Source of the DNA: Acetobacteraceae bacterium
GTDB taxonomy: Bacteria > Pseudomonadota > Alphaproteobacteria > Acetobacterales > Acetobacteraceae
Direction of reading: 5' to 3'
DNA length: 21,684 bases
Assembly: GCA_947478535.1 (NCBI GenBank)
Contig: CANJXD010000027.1
Location: 1 to 21,684, forward strand
Shown: one piece after another, positions 1-6,845 of the stretch
How positions within the stretch are numbered: the first letter of the stretch is position 1
How the letters are laid out: every line of letters begins with the position of its first letter
Made by a program: the position numbers and the translations under genes
Notes under the pieces: model-generated
The model's database searches: none
Told to the model about the DNA's origin: nothing
What the model saw: the letters and a program-made list of their open reading frames with translations, nothing else

Positions 1-47
1 GCGACGCGGGGGCCTGCGAGCCCGACTGCTCGGGCTTCGAGGGCAGC

Positions 48-590
48 GTGCCCGACACGGCGCCCACGGTGGCGCCCGGCACCAAGACGGGGGAATGCCC
101 CGCGCCCGCCGCCGAGCCCGCCCAGGCCGCGCCCCTGACGGAGGAGGTTGCCCTGCTCGACCAGATCCTCGTGGCACCCGCCGCCACGCAGCGGACCAGC
201 CTGCGCGACGCAGCACAGCGGGTCCTCGATGCCTGGGACGCGAGCCCTGCGCAGGACGCCACGGACAAACCCATCTCCCGCGCGATCGAGGCCCTGCGCA
301 CCCTGCTCGCCGGCAAGCCCGCCCGCGCGCCGCGGGATCCCGGCGCGCCGCGTAAGCCCCGCGAAGGCACGAAGCAGGGGCAGGTGCTGGCCATGCTGCG
401 CCGGCCCGAGGGCGCGACTGTCGCGCAGATCGCCGAGGCAACGGGCTGGGCACAGCACACGGTCCGCGGATTCTTCGCCGGACTGAAGAAGAAGGGCCAC
501 GCGGTCGAGGTAAAGTCGCGCGAGCGGATGGTCGGACCGAACAAGACCGGCACCAAGGGCTCCTTCACGATCTACGCCCTGGCGGAGTGA
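48..590 (+). CDS. DUF3489 domain protein (winged-helix-like)
   Basis: A 180-residue protein. The first ~100 residues are Ala/Pro-rich and low in complexity. Residues ~107-178 match the DUF3489 pattern: GTKQGQVLAMLRRPEGAT, then IAEATGW, then HTVRGFFAGLKKKG, ending in FTIYAL. This reads as a small helix-turn-helix or winged-helix fold, so DNA binding is plausible; no precise function is known to me. From memory, DUF3489 genes in alphaproteobacteria often sit near DUF2924 and serine-recombinase genes of mobile regions, but none is visible here. The GTG start at 48 has a GAGGGC stretch just upstream as a possible ribosome site. However, the frame stays open to base 3, so the true start may lie outside the window. 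The gene looks intact and is followed by a hairpin terminator. Family assignment is confident; the start is not. Confidence 0.8.
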   Translation: MPDTAPTVAPGTKTGECPAPAAEPAQAAPLTEEVALLDQILVAPAATQRTSLRDAAQRVLDAWDASPAQDATDKPISRAIEALRTLLAGKPARAPRDPGAPRKPREGTKQGQVLAMLRRPEGATVAQIAEATGWAQHTVRGFFAGLKKKGHAVEVKSRERMVGPNKTGTKGSFTIYALAE

Positions 591-623
591 AGCATCTCAG
601 CCACGAGGTCGAGCATCATCGGG

Positions 624-658
624 AGCGCCGGGCATCTTCCTGATTCCCGGCGCTTTAT
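624..658 (+). terminator. Hairpin terminator after the DUF3489 gene
   Basis: Perfect 9-bp inverted repeat, agcgccggg at 624-632 and cccggcgct at 646-654, with a 13-nt loop, followed by tttat. It lies 34 bases after the DUF3489 stop. The short T tract suits a factor-independent terminator in a GC-rich genome. Confidence 0.65.
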
Positions 659-734
659 CGAGTTGGCTGCGCTCCGACACAGCGCGAATCGTCCGTCCCG
701 CGAAGGGCATCCCGCCCCGCAGACGGAGACGACC

Positions 735-1070
735 ATGGGCCACCAACCAAATGTGGCAGAGCGCCGCTGGATCATTCTGGCGCAGGACGGCCGGCACGTG
801 ATCATGGGGAGGGCCACACCACCCAGCGAGGCCGAGGTCGCCTTCCACCCCGCGCGCGTGCTGATGCCGGACAGTTCCGGCGTGCCGCTGCTGATCGACC
901 TGGCGATGCTGCGGGATGCCCTTGCCGCGCGGGGGCTCGACGCGCAGCGGCGCCGTGCCCGCCTTCGACGGACCGGCGGAGATGACCGCCTATCTCGCGC
1001 AGGAAATCGTGCGCTGGGGCGATGTGATTCGCGCCCGCAACATCTGCCTGGAGTGACGGCGCCCCGATGA
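735..1070 (+). pseudogene. Composite ORF: small-protein N-terminus over a Bug C-terminal remnant
   Basis: The likely start is ATG 735 (MGHQPNVAERRWIILAQDGR), although the frame is open from 663. The N-terminal ~35 residues resemble small hypothetical proteins I associate with Acetobacteraceae (recall only). From ~955 the +1 frame reads VPAFDGPAEMTAYL, then EIVRWGDVIRARN, with a stop at 1054-1056. This is the usual C-terminal helix of Bug/TctC periplasmic binding proteins. The reading therefore switches frame near 945-955, and the in-frame tail (RRRARLRRTGG) looks like out-of-frame translation. I read this as a junction between an unrelated small gene and the 3' end of a lost Bug gene that once preceded the flavin reductase. 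The in-frame stop (1068-1070) overlaps the next ATG as ATGA, so a real small coupled gene cannot be excluded. Confidence 0.5.
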
Positions 1071-1686
1071 CGACGATCTACCCCGCCGCCCAGACGGCCG
1101 AGGCCAACTACAAGCTGATGTCGGGCGTGGTGGTGCCGCGCCCCATCGCCTGGATCAGCACGGTCTCGCCGGCCGGGGTCGTCAACCTCGCCCCCTTCAG
1201 TTGCTATACGTTCCTGTCACCCAAGCCGCCGATGGTGGGCATCAATATCGGGCGCCGCGATGGCGCGCTGAAGGATACCAGCCGGAACATCCATTCCAGT
1301 GACGCCTTTGTCGTCAACATCGCCGGCAGCGCGATGCTGGACGCCATCCACGCCAGCGCGGATGAATACGGGCCGGAGGTCAGCGAGGCCGAATTGCTCG
1401 GCCTCGCCCTCGCGCCCTGCGACACCATCGCGGTGCCGCGCCTGGCCGATGTGCCCGTGGCCCTCGAATGCCGCCTGCACAGCGTGCAGGAATTCGGCGA
1501 TCTGCGCGCCGAGTTCATCGTCGGAGAGGTCACGGCCTTCCACTTCCAGGACGGTGTCTGCGTGGACGCAAGATCGACACCCGCGCGCTCGATCCCGTGT
1601 GCCGCCTCGCCGGCATCCACTATGCGAGGCTTGGCGAGATCATCGCCAAGCCGCCCGTGCGGCGGACGCCGCACTCGAGAGACTGA
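1067..1686 (+). pseudogene. Flavin reductase family protein, 1-base frameshift
   Basis: Belongs to the FMN-binding split-barrel flavin reductase family (DIM6/NTAB, RutF-like), which reduces or binds FMN, often for a partner monooxygenase. The first ~167 codons read well (KLMSGVVVPRPIAWISTVS, NLAPFSCYTFLSPKPPMVG, FVVNIAG). After codon GAC at 1565-1567 the frame is lost. The next frame continues exactly with KIDTRALDPVCRLAGIHYAR and LGEIIAKPPV. The family pattern expects Asp-Gly-Lys here, so one G is missing after 1567 (gac|gcaag for gac|ggcaag). Restoring it gives a protein of about 206 residues, the usual family length. As it stands, translation runs out of frame to 1861. It starts 10 bases after the Bug remnant stop, suggesting a former Bug-reductase operon. 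Either a recent pseudogene or a sequence error. Confidence 0.8.
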
Positions 1687-1704
1687 ATGCGGCGGACGCC
1701 GCAC
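1657..1704. repeat. Tandem self-complementary repeat between convergent genes
   Basis: Two copies of tgcggcggacgccgcac, 30 bases apart (1658-1674 and 1688-1704). Each is an inverted repeat about a central GA: 8-bp arms in the first copy counting g1657, 7-bp arms in the second. They sit at the convergent 3' ends of the flavin reductase and the Bug gene. The first copy encodes the last residues (VRRTPHSRD) of the reductase, beyond where the family usually ends. Possibly a bidirectional terminator or a small dispersed palindromic element. Confidence 0.55.
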
Positions 1705-1705
1705 C

Positions 1706-2701
1706 TCAGCGCGGCGTGCTGTTCGCCGCTGGTTCGGCCCGGCGCAGAAGGCCTTCCCAGCGTTCGACCTCGGAGGACACGAAACGCGCACTGTCCGCCT
1801 GGCTCAGCGCCGGGATGCGGTCATTGCCGAACTCCGTGAAGCGCGCCTTCAGCTCCGGTGAGTTCAGCGCCCGCAGCGTCGCGACGTGCAGGGCGTCCCG
1901 CAGGGCCGGCGGCGTCGCGCTCGGCACGAAGATGCCCATCCAGATGCTCATCGAGGCCGGCACGCCGGCTTCGAGCAGCGTCGGGATCTCGGGGGCGGAG
2001 GGGCTGCGCTGCGCCGTGGTCACCGCCATGGCGCGGGCCTGGCCGGCGCGCGTCGTCTGCAGGGCGGTGGAGCTCGCGTCGAACAGCATCGCAATGCGGC
2101 CCGCCACCAGGTCCAGCGTCGCGGGCGCGCCACCGCGATAGGGAATTTCGTTGATGTTCAGCTGGGCCGCTTGCAGGAACATCAGCGCGGTCAGGCCATT
2201 GGTGCCGCCGGTGCCGGTGCTGCCATAGTCGAAGCGCCCGGGATTGGCGCGCACGGTGGCGAGGAATTCCTGCAGGTTCGCTGCGGGGAAGCTGTTCGCC
2301 ACCATCATGATCATCGGCGCCTCGCCGACGATCGTCACCGGCGTCAGCGCCTGGATGATGTCGAGATTGGGGTTCGGCGCGATCATCCGCAGCACCGAAT
2401 GCCCGGTGTTGGTGAACAGGATGGTGTGCGCATCGGCGGCGGAGCGCGCGACCGCCTCGGCACCGATACCGCCACCGGCGCCGGCACGATTTTCCGTCAC
2501 CACCGCATGCAGCAACTGGCCCGTCACGGTCTGCGCCAGAACGCGCGCCACCACATCGGTGCCGCTCCCCGGCGCCTAGGGCACGACGAGGCGGATCAGC
2601 CGTGTCGGCCATTCCTGCGCGGCGGCGGGCAGAGCCGCGAGGCCGAGAAGGGCTGCAAGGGCTACGCCCCAGTGGCGCCGAGACCGCATCAGACGGGTCA
2701 T
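1706..2701 (-). pseudogene. Bug/TctC-type binding protein, nonsense codon 42
   Basis: A periplasmic binding protein of the Bug (tripartite tricarboxylate transporter, TctC) family, which captures carboxylates for import. The full frame runs from ATG 2701, with GGAGG 11 bases upstream, to the stop at 1706: 332 codons, the normal family size. Residues 1-29 form a signal peptide (arginine-rich start, LAALLGLAALPAAAQ). Codon 42 (2576-2578) is TAG inside the conserved first-strand motif RLVVP-stop-APGSGTD, where the family normally has an aromatic residue. One substitution from TAT or TAC explains it. The rest is intact: GSTGTGGTNGL, IPYRGGAPATLDLVAGRI, IPTLLEAGVP. Reinitiation at GTG 2554 would lack the leader and first strand, so is unlikely to work. 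Upstream DNA (from ~2734) is the tail of an amidohydrolase gene, so the native promoter may also be lost. Confidence 0.85.
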
Positions 2702-2733
2702 GTCGTTATTCCTCCCTTTGGCGCTTCGGCCTG

Positions 2734-2842
2734 ATGGTCAGCTACGTCCGACCAGATGCTCGAATGGGCCCCGCAGGAGGCGACCCGCAACCGCATCCTC
2801 GGCGAGAATGCCTGCAGGCTCTACGACCTGCCGATGTGCTGA
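2734..2842 (+). pseudogene. 3' remnant of an amidohydrolase gene
   Basis: The plus strand at 2750-2842 reads DQMLEWAPQEATRNRILGEN followed by ACRLYDLPMC and a stop. This is the characteristic end of TIM-barrel amidohydrolases of the 2-pyrone-4,6-dicarboxylate hydrolase-like family (pattern: W-P-x-E-x-x-R-x-x-I-x-x-x-N-x-x-R-L-Y). Codons 2734-2748 (MVSYV) join it if one extra C at 2749 is removed, so a frameshift is likely too. Nothing of the catalytic barrel remains. It ends 7 bases before the hairpin that follows idnD on the opposite strand. Confidence 0.6.
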
Positions 2843-2848
2843 TCGCGC

Positions 2849-2873
2849 TGGGCCGGGCCAGCATCCCGGCCCA
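2849..2873 (-). terminator. Strong hairpin after idnD
   Basis: Perfect 9-bp inverted repeat: tgggccggg at 2849-2857, cccggccca at 2865-2873, with a 7-nt loop. It lies 5 bases past the idnD stop. There is no clear T tract on either strand, so termination efficiency is uncertain. It could end the idn operon or protect its 3' end. Confidence 0.5.
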
Positions 2874-2878
2874 TGCCG

Positions 2879-3910
2879 CTACAGCGCGATCTGCACCTTC
2901 ATCGCCCTGCTGCGATCGCTGGCGAGGTCGAAGGCGCGGCGTGCCTCCGCCATCGGCACCACTTCGGTCAGCAGTGGCGTCACATCGATGCGGCCGGCAC
3001 CGATCGCCTCCACCGCCCAGTGGAATTCCTCATGGAAGCGGAAGGTGCCGCGCAGCGTGATCTCCTTCGCCACGAGCACGTTCACGGGCAGCGGCACTTC
3101 CCCGCCCAGGCCAAGCTGCACGATGGTGGCGCCGGGCCGCGCCACCGCCAGTGCGCCGGCCAGCGCGGCGCCGGAGCCGGACGCCTCGAACACCACGTCG
3201 AACTGCCCCTTGTCGATCGCGTAGGGCTCCAGCGCCGTGGGATCGTCCCGGGTATTCAGCGCGGCATCCGCGCCGAGCCGCCGGGCCAGCGCCAGCGGGC
3301 CATCGCTGATATCGGTGCACACCACCTCCCCCGCCCCGGCATGGCGCGCGACGAGCAGCGCCAGCGCGCCGATCGGTCCCGTTCCGGTCACCAGCACTCG
3401 CTGGCCCATCAGCGGCCCGGCCTGGCGCGCCGCATGCAGGCAGACCGAGAGCGGCTCGGCGAAGGCAGCGTGCTGCAGGCTCATGCCCTCTGGCAGCAGA
3501 ACCGCCTGCGAGTCCTCGCAGACCAGATGCTGCCGAAAGGCGCCCTGGATGTGCGGGAACCGCATGGCGGAGCCGTGGAAGCGCATGTCGAGGCAGTGGT
3601 TCGGCATGCCCCGCAGGCAGAAGCGGCAGGCGCCGCAGGGCAGGGAGGGGCTGACCGCCACGCGGTCCCCCGCGCGCAGCCGCGTCACCTCCCGCCCCAC
3701 TTCCACCACCTCCCCGGCGACTTCATGGCCGAGCACCATCGGCTCTCGCAGCCTCACCGTCCCGAAGCCGCCATGGTGGTAGTAGTGCAGGTCGGACCCG
3801 CAGATGCCGCCCGCCCGCACCCGCACCGCCACCTGCCGTGGCCCGGGCGCCGCTTCCGGCAGGTCTTCCACCCGCAGGTCATGCGGGCCGTAGATGACAA
3901 TCGCCTTCAT
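2879..3910 (-). CDS. idnD: L-idonate 5-dehydrogenase (zinc MDR family)
   Basis: Oxidises L-idonate to 5-keto-D-gluconate with NAD(P). A 343-residue zinc-dependent medium-chain dehydrogenase. The catalytic zinc site has C37 (GGICGSDLHYYHHGG) and H62-E63 (LGHEVAG). The structural zinc cysteines are C92, C95, C98 and C106. The Rossmann motif GTGPIG is at 176-181, with an acidic residue (D200) after the second strand that favours NAD. The segments GSAMRFPHIQGAFRQHLVC and FRFHEEFHWAV point to the L-idonate branch rather than sorbitol or threonine dehydrogenases. A GAGGGAGA ribosome site precedes ATG 3910 and overlaps the stop of the upstream gene 12 bases away. It is the last gene of the idnO-hydroxyacid dehydrogenase-idnD unit. 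The family is certain. The substrate rests on sequence pattern plus the idnO neighbour; a related hexonate is possible. Confidence 0.88.
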   Translation of the reverse strand: MKAIVIYGPHDLRVEDLPEAAPGPRQVAVRVRAGGICGSDLHYYHHGGFGTVRLREPMVLGHEVAGEVVEVGREVTRLRAGDRVAVSPSLPCGACRFCLRGMPNHCLDMRFHGSAMRFPHIQGAFRQHLVCEDSQAVLLPEGMSLQHAAFAEPLSVCLHAARQAGPLMGQRVLVTGTGPIGALALLVARHAGAGEVVCTDISDGPLALARRLGADAALNTRDDPTALEPYAIDKGQFDVVFEASGSGAALAGALAVARPGATIVQLGLGGEVPLPVNVLVAKEITLRGTFRFHEEFHWAVEAIGAGRIDVTPLLTEVVPMAEARRAFDLASDRSRAMKVQIAL

Positions 3911-3922
3911 GACCGGTCTCCC

Positions 3923-4879
3923 TCAGAGCACAGGCGTGGGCAGCTTGGCGCCGGTGAAATGCGCCACGAGATTCTCCCGCACCAGCGCGCCCATCGCGGC
4001 GCGGGTCTCCACCGTGCCGCTCGCGTGATGCGGCTGCAGCACGACATTGCCGAGCGTGAAGAAGGCCTCGTCGATCCTCGGCTCGTTGAGGAACACATCG
4101 AGCCCGGCCGCGGCGATCCCGCCATTGCGCAGGGCGTGCAGCAACGCCGCTTCATCCACCACGCTGCCGCGCGCGATATTCACCAGGATGCCGTGCGGGC
4201 CGAGCGCTTCCAGCACCGCGCCGCCGACCAGGCCCTGCGTGGCCGGCCCGCCGGCGGCGCAGATCATCAGCACATCGGAGTCGCGCGCCAGCGCCACCGG
4301 GTCCGCGCAATAGGGAAAATCCTGGTCCGCCTGCCGGCTGCGCCCGCAATAGGCCACGCGCATCCCGAAGCCCTGCGCCCGTCGCGCCACCGCGCGCCCA
4401 ATCCGCCCGAGGCCAAGGATGCCGAGCCGCTTGCCCCAGACGCGCGTCGTCAGCCCCATCGGCCCCGTGGCGGCCCAGGCGCCGGTCCGCACATGCGCAT
4501 CGCCCGCCGGAATCCGCCGCGCCGCCGCCAGCAGCAGCGCCCAGCCGAGATCGGCAACGTCCTCGGTCAGCACATCCGGCGTATTCGTCACCCGGATGCG
4601 CCGGGCGCGCGCGTGTTCGAGGTCGATCGCATCGGTGCCGACGCCGAAGCAGGACACGATCTCGAGCCGCGGCAGCATCCCCATCAGCGCCGCGCTGGCG
4701 CCGAGTTCGCCGCGCGTGCCGATGGCGCGGATCGCCGGTGCGACGTCGCGCAGGAAGGCGTCCCGGTCACTCGCTTCCCACAGGCGATGCAGCGTGAAGT
4801 GCTGGCCGAGCGCGGCGAGTTCCTCCGCCGCATAGGGACCGAGGATGAGAAGGCCAGGCTTGCCGTTGGTCTCGCCCAT
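3923..4879 (-). CDS. D-isomer 2-hydroxyacid dehydrogenase (2-ketoaldonate/glyoxylate reductase-like)
   Basis: A 318-residue NAD(P)-dependent reductase that interconverts 2-keto acids and D-2-hydroxy acids. Substrate-domain residues ~1-100 contain CFGVGTDAIDL. The nucleotide motif GLGRIG is at 156-161. The catalytic triad is R237 (NIARGSVVDE), E266 (LDVFLNEP) and H284 (LQPHHASGT). R180 and R182 follow the second Rossmann strand (YCGRSR), which suits NADPH. ATG 4879 was chosen because GGGAG lies about 10 bases upstream and the length fits; the frame stays open further upstream into the idnO region without homology. It lies between idnO and idnD in one transcription unit. The likely role is reduction of 2-keto-gluconate or 2-keto-idonate (GhrB-like) to feed the same hexonate pool, but hydroxypyruvate or glyoxylate reduction cannot be excluded. 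Confidence 0.85.
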   Translation of the reverse strand: MGETNGKPGLLILGPYAAEELAALGQHFTLHRLWEASDRDAFLRDVAPAIRAIGTRGELGASAALMGMLPRLEIVSCFGVGTDAIDLEHARARRIRVTNTPDVLTEDVADLGWALLLAAARRIPAGDAHVRTGAWAATGPMGLTTRVWGKRLGILGLGRIGRAVARRAQGFGMRVAYCGRSRQADQDFPYCADPVALARDSDVLMICAAGGPATQGLVGGAVLEALGPHGILVNIARGSVVDEAALLHALRNGGIAAAGLDVFLNEPRIDEAFFTLGNVVLQPHHASGTVETRAAMGALVRENLVAHFTGAKLPTPVL

Positions 4880-4923
4880 GTAGGTCGTCTCCCTGCGATA
4901 TCTGTGCTGCGAAGCGGCGATGG

Positions 4924-5688
4924 TCAGACCACCGCGGTCATGCCGCCATCGACGAACAGCACCTGCCCGTTGATGAAGCTCGATGCGTCGGAGGCGAGGA
5001 ACACGGCGGCGCCGCCGAGTTCCTCCACTCGGCCCCAGCGCCCGGCCGGCGTGCGCTTGCAGAGCCAATCCGAGAAGGCCGCATCCTCCACCAGGGCGCG
5101 GTTCATCGCTGTCTCGAAATAGCCGGGGGCGAGGCCGTTCACCTGCAGCCCGTGCTTCGCCCAATCCGCGCACATGCCGCGCGTCAGCATCCGCACCGCG
5201 CCCTTGCTCGCGGCATAGGGTGCGATGCCGGGGCGGCCGAGTTCGCTCTGCACGGAACAGATGTTGATGATCTTGCCGCGCCCGCGCGCGATCATCGGGC
5301 CGGCCACGGCCTTCGCCACGAAGAACACGGCATCGAGGTTCGTGCGCATCAGCTCGCGCCAGGTTTCCTCCGGAAAATCCTGCAACGGCATGCGCCGCTG
5401 GATGCCGGCATTGTTGATGAGAATGTCGATCTCCCCACCCGCCAGCACCTGCGCGACGCCGTCCCGCACGGCGGCGGGATCGGTGACGTCGAAGGCCGCG
5501 ATGTCCGCCGCGAAGCCTTCCGCGGCCAGGGCTTCCGCCGATTGCCGTAGCCGTTCGGCGTTGCGGCCATTCAGCACGACCGTGGCACCGGCCTGCGCCA
5601 GGGCGCGCGCCAGCGCAAGGCCGATGCCCTGTCCGCCGCCGGTGATCAGCGCGCGGCGGCCCGTCAGATCGAAGATGTGCGGCAGCAT
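4924..5688 (-). CDS. idnO: Gluconate 5-dehydrogenase / 5-ketogluconate reductase (SDR)
   Basis: Interconverts 5-keto-D-gluconate and D-gluconate, the step after L-idonate dehydrogenase. A classical 254-residue short-chain dehydrogenase. Coenzyme motif TGGGQGIG is at 16-23, NNAG at 92-95, and the catalytic set is S145, Y158 and K162 (PYAASKG). The NNAGIQRRMPLQDF segment is typical of the IdnO group. R42 after the second strand (LNGRN) agrees with NADP(H) use. ATG 5688 fits the family N-terminus (FDLTGRRALITGGGQGIG), with an aggaaggggg stretch upstream. The frame runs open to 6084 across the regulator gene, but that part is a shadow. It is the first gene of the operon; a predicted promoter and LacI-type operator lie 16-54 bases upstream. 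Confidence 0.88.
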   Translation of the reverse strand: MLPHIFDLTGRRALITGGGQGIGLALARALAQAGATVVLNGRNAERLRQSAEALAAEGFAADIAAFDVTDPAAVRDGVAQVLAGGEIDILINNAGIQRRMPLQDFPEETWRELMRTNLDAVFFVAKAVAGPMIARGRGKIINICSVQSELGRPGIAPYAASKGAVRMLTRGMCADWAKHGLQVNGLAPGYFETAMNRALVEDAAFSDWLCKRTPAGRWGRVEELGGAAVFLASDASSFINGQVLFVDGGMTAVV

Positions 5689-5703
5689 CGAAGGCCCCCT
5701 TCC

Positions 5704-5719
5704 TGATACCGGTAACATA
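5704..5719. promoter_or_regulatory. GntR/IdnR-type LacI-family operator, copy 1
   Basis: tgataccggtaacata lies inside the 19-bp exact repeat shared with 7888-7906. Read on the minus strand it is ATGTTA, a four-base spacer CCGG, then TATCAG-like. The core taccggta is a perfect palindrome. From memory this matches the ATGTTA-N4-TAACAT type of site bound by E. coli GntR/IdnR. It is 16 bases upstream of idnO and overlaps the predicted -10. The encoded regulator has the matching recognition helix (KMTVSR). Confidence 0.75.
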
Positions 5720-5742
5720 CAGACGCAGGCATGGCCCGACAA
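5714..5742 (-). promoter_or_regulatory. Predicted sigma-70-type promoter of the idnO operon
   Basis: Minus strand: -35 TTGTCG (5737-5742), 17-bp spacer, -10 TATGTT (5714-5719). Each box matches 4 of 6 consensus bases. The operator overlaps the -10, the expected position for repression. The other operator copy has a promoter of identical geometry, which strengthens both calls. Confidence 0.55.
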
Positions 5743-5752
5743 TCGGTGCGTT

Positions 5753-6799
5753 CTACGCGCTTTCGCGGGGCAGGATGGTGATCGGCACGCCGATATGCCG
5801 CCGCGCCGGCCAGGGCTCTCCGGCCTGGCGCGCGCGCAGCGCCGCCAGCATTTCCTCCCCCGCCCGCAGCCCCAGCGCATAGGCATCGACGCCGATGGTG
5901 GTGATGCGCGGGTGGCAGATGCGGGAGACCTCGAAATCCCCGAAGCCCGCCACCGCCAGGCGCCCCGGCACGGCCCAGCCACGCCGCTGGCAGGCCATGA
6001 CGACACCGAAGGCGACGAGGTCGCTGACGCAGAAGGCGGCGTCGCTCTCCGGGAAATCCCGCGCCAGATGCTCCACCGCCGCATCGCCGTGCCGCATCGA
6101 CAGCGGCGGCTGGCCGTGCCGGACGATGCGCGGCGGCCCGAGCCCGAGTGCGGCCAGAGCCTTGATGTAGCCGCGTTCCCGCTGCTCCCCGCGCCAGTCG
6201 CCGCCGGCCTCGCCGCCGATGAAGGCGATGCGCCGATAGCCCCGTTGGTGCAGGTGCCGCACCATCGCGTCCGCCGCCTCGGCGTTGGAGAAACCGACGG
6301 AACAGCCCAGCGGCGCGCGCGGCTTCTCCCAGGTCTCGATCACCGGGATGCCGGCTTCCGCCAGCATCGCCCGGGTGGCGGGCGCGTGGTGGGCGCCGGT
6401 CAGCACCATCGCTTCCGGCCGGCGCGCGAGCATGGCGCGCACCAGCGCCGCTTCCCGCCCCGCATCGTATTCGGTGTAGCCGAGCAGCAGGTCGAGCCCG
6501 CTCGGCTTCAGCGCATCGGTCAGGCCGCGCGCGGTATCGGCGAAGTTCGAATTGTTGATCGTCGGCACCAGCGCCGCCGCGAAGCCGGACCGGCCGGTAG
6601 ACAGCGTATGCGCGCTGCGGTCCGGCACGTAGCCGAGTGCCGCGATGACGGAGAGCACGCGCGCCCGCGTTTCCACGGCGACGCTGTGCCCCGCCAGCAC
6701 GCGGGACACCGTCATCTTCGAGACACCGGCCTGGAGCGCGACATCGGCCATGGTCGATGCCGCCCGGGGCGGGTGCGGCGGGCGCGGTGCGGAAGCCAT
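5753..6799 (-). CDS. LacI-family repressor, GntR/IdnR-like
   Basis: Transcriptional repressor released by a small-molecule inducer. About 348 residues from ATG 6799. The N-terminal helix-turn-helix (~17-40: TMADVALQAGVSKMTVSRVL) and hinge (GYVPDRSAHTLS) resemble E. coli GntR (KMTVSRFL, GYIPNRA). The ligand-binding domain keeps the same features: IPVIETWE, SVGFSNAEAADAM, GYRRIAFIGGE, FCVSDLVAFG. It follows the Bug gene by 46 bases (or 22 if ATG 6823 is the start), so it is probably co-transcribed; no strong ribosome site separates the two starts. The idnO operon begins 64 bases after its stop. Two identical GntR-type operators flank this gene pair, implying autoregulation and control of idnO-idnD. 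The inducer is inferred to be a hexonate (idonate, gluconate or 5-ketogluconate), not shown. Confidence 0.88.
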   Translation of the reverse strand: MASAPRPPHPPRAASTMADVALQAGVSKMTVSRVLAGHSVAVETRARVLSVIAALGYVPDRSAHTLSTGRSGFAAALVPTINNSNFADTARGLTDALKPSGLDLLLGYTEYDAGREAALVRAMLARRPEAMVLTGAHHAPATRAMLAEAGIPVIETWEKPRAPLGCSVGFSNAEAADAMVRHLHQRGYRRIAFIGGEAGGDWRGEQRERGYIKALAALGLGPPRIVRHGQPPLSMRHGDAAVEHLARDFPESDAAFCVSDLVAFGVVMACQRRGWAVPGRLAVAGFGDFEVSRICHPRITTIGVDAYALGLRAGEEMLAALRARQAGEPWPARRHIGVPITILPRESA

Positions 6800-6845
6800 G
6801 CCCGAGGCTACACCGCGTGCCATGATGGCAGAAGCGCCCGACGCC

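Noticed and set aside
1821..2612. Minus-strand open frame reading through the amber-containing region of the Bug gene
   Set aside because: It is a different frame with Arg-rich translation; it does not bypass the nonsense codon in the true frame.
2873..5122. A 749-codon plus-strand open frame opposite idnD and the hydroxyacid dehydrogenase
   Set aside because: Same shadow pattern; the minus-strand genes carry catalytic motifs and ribosome sites.
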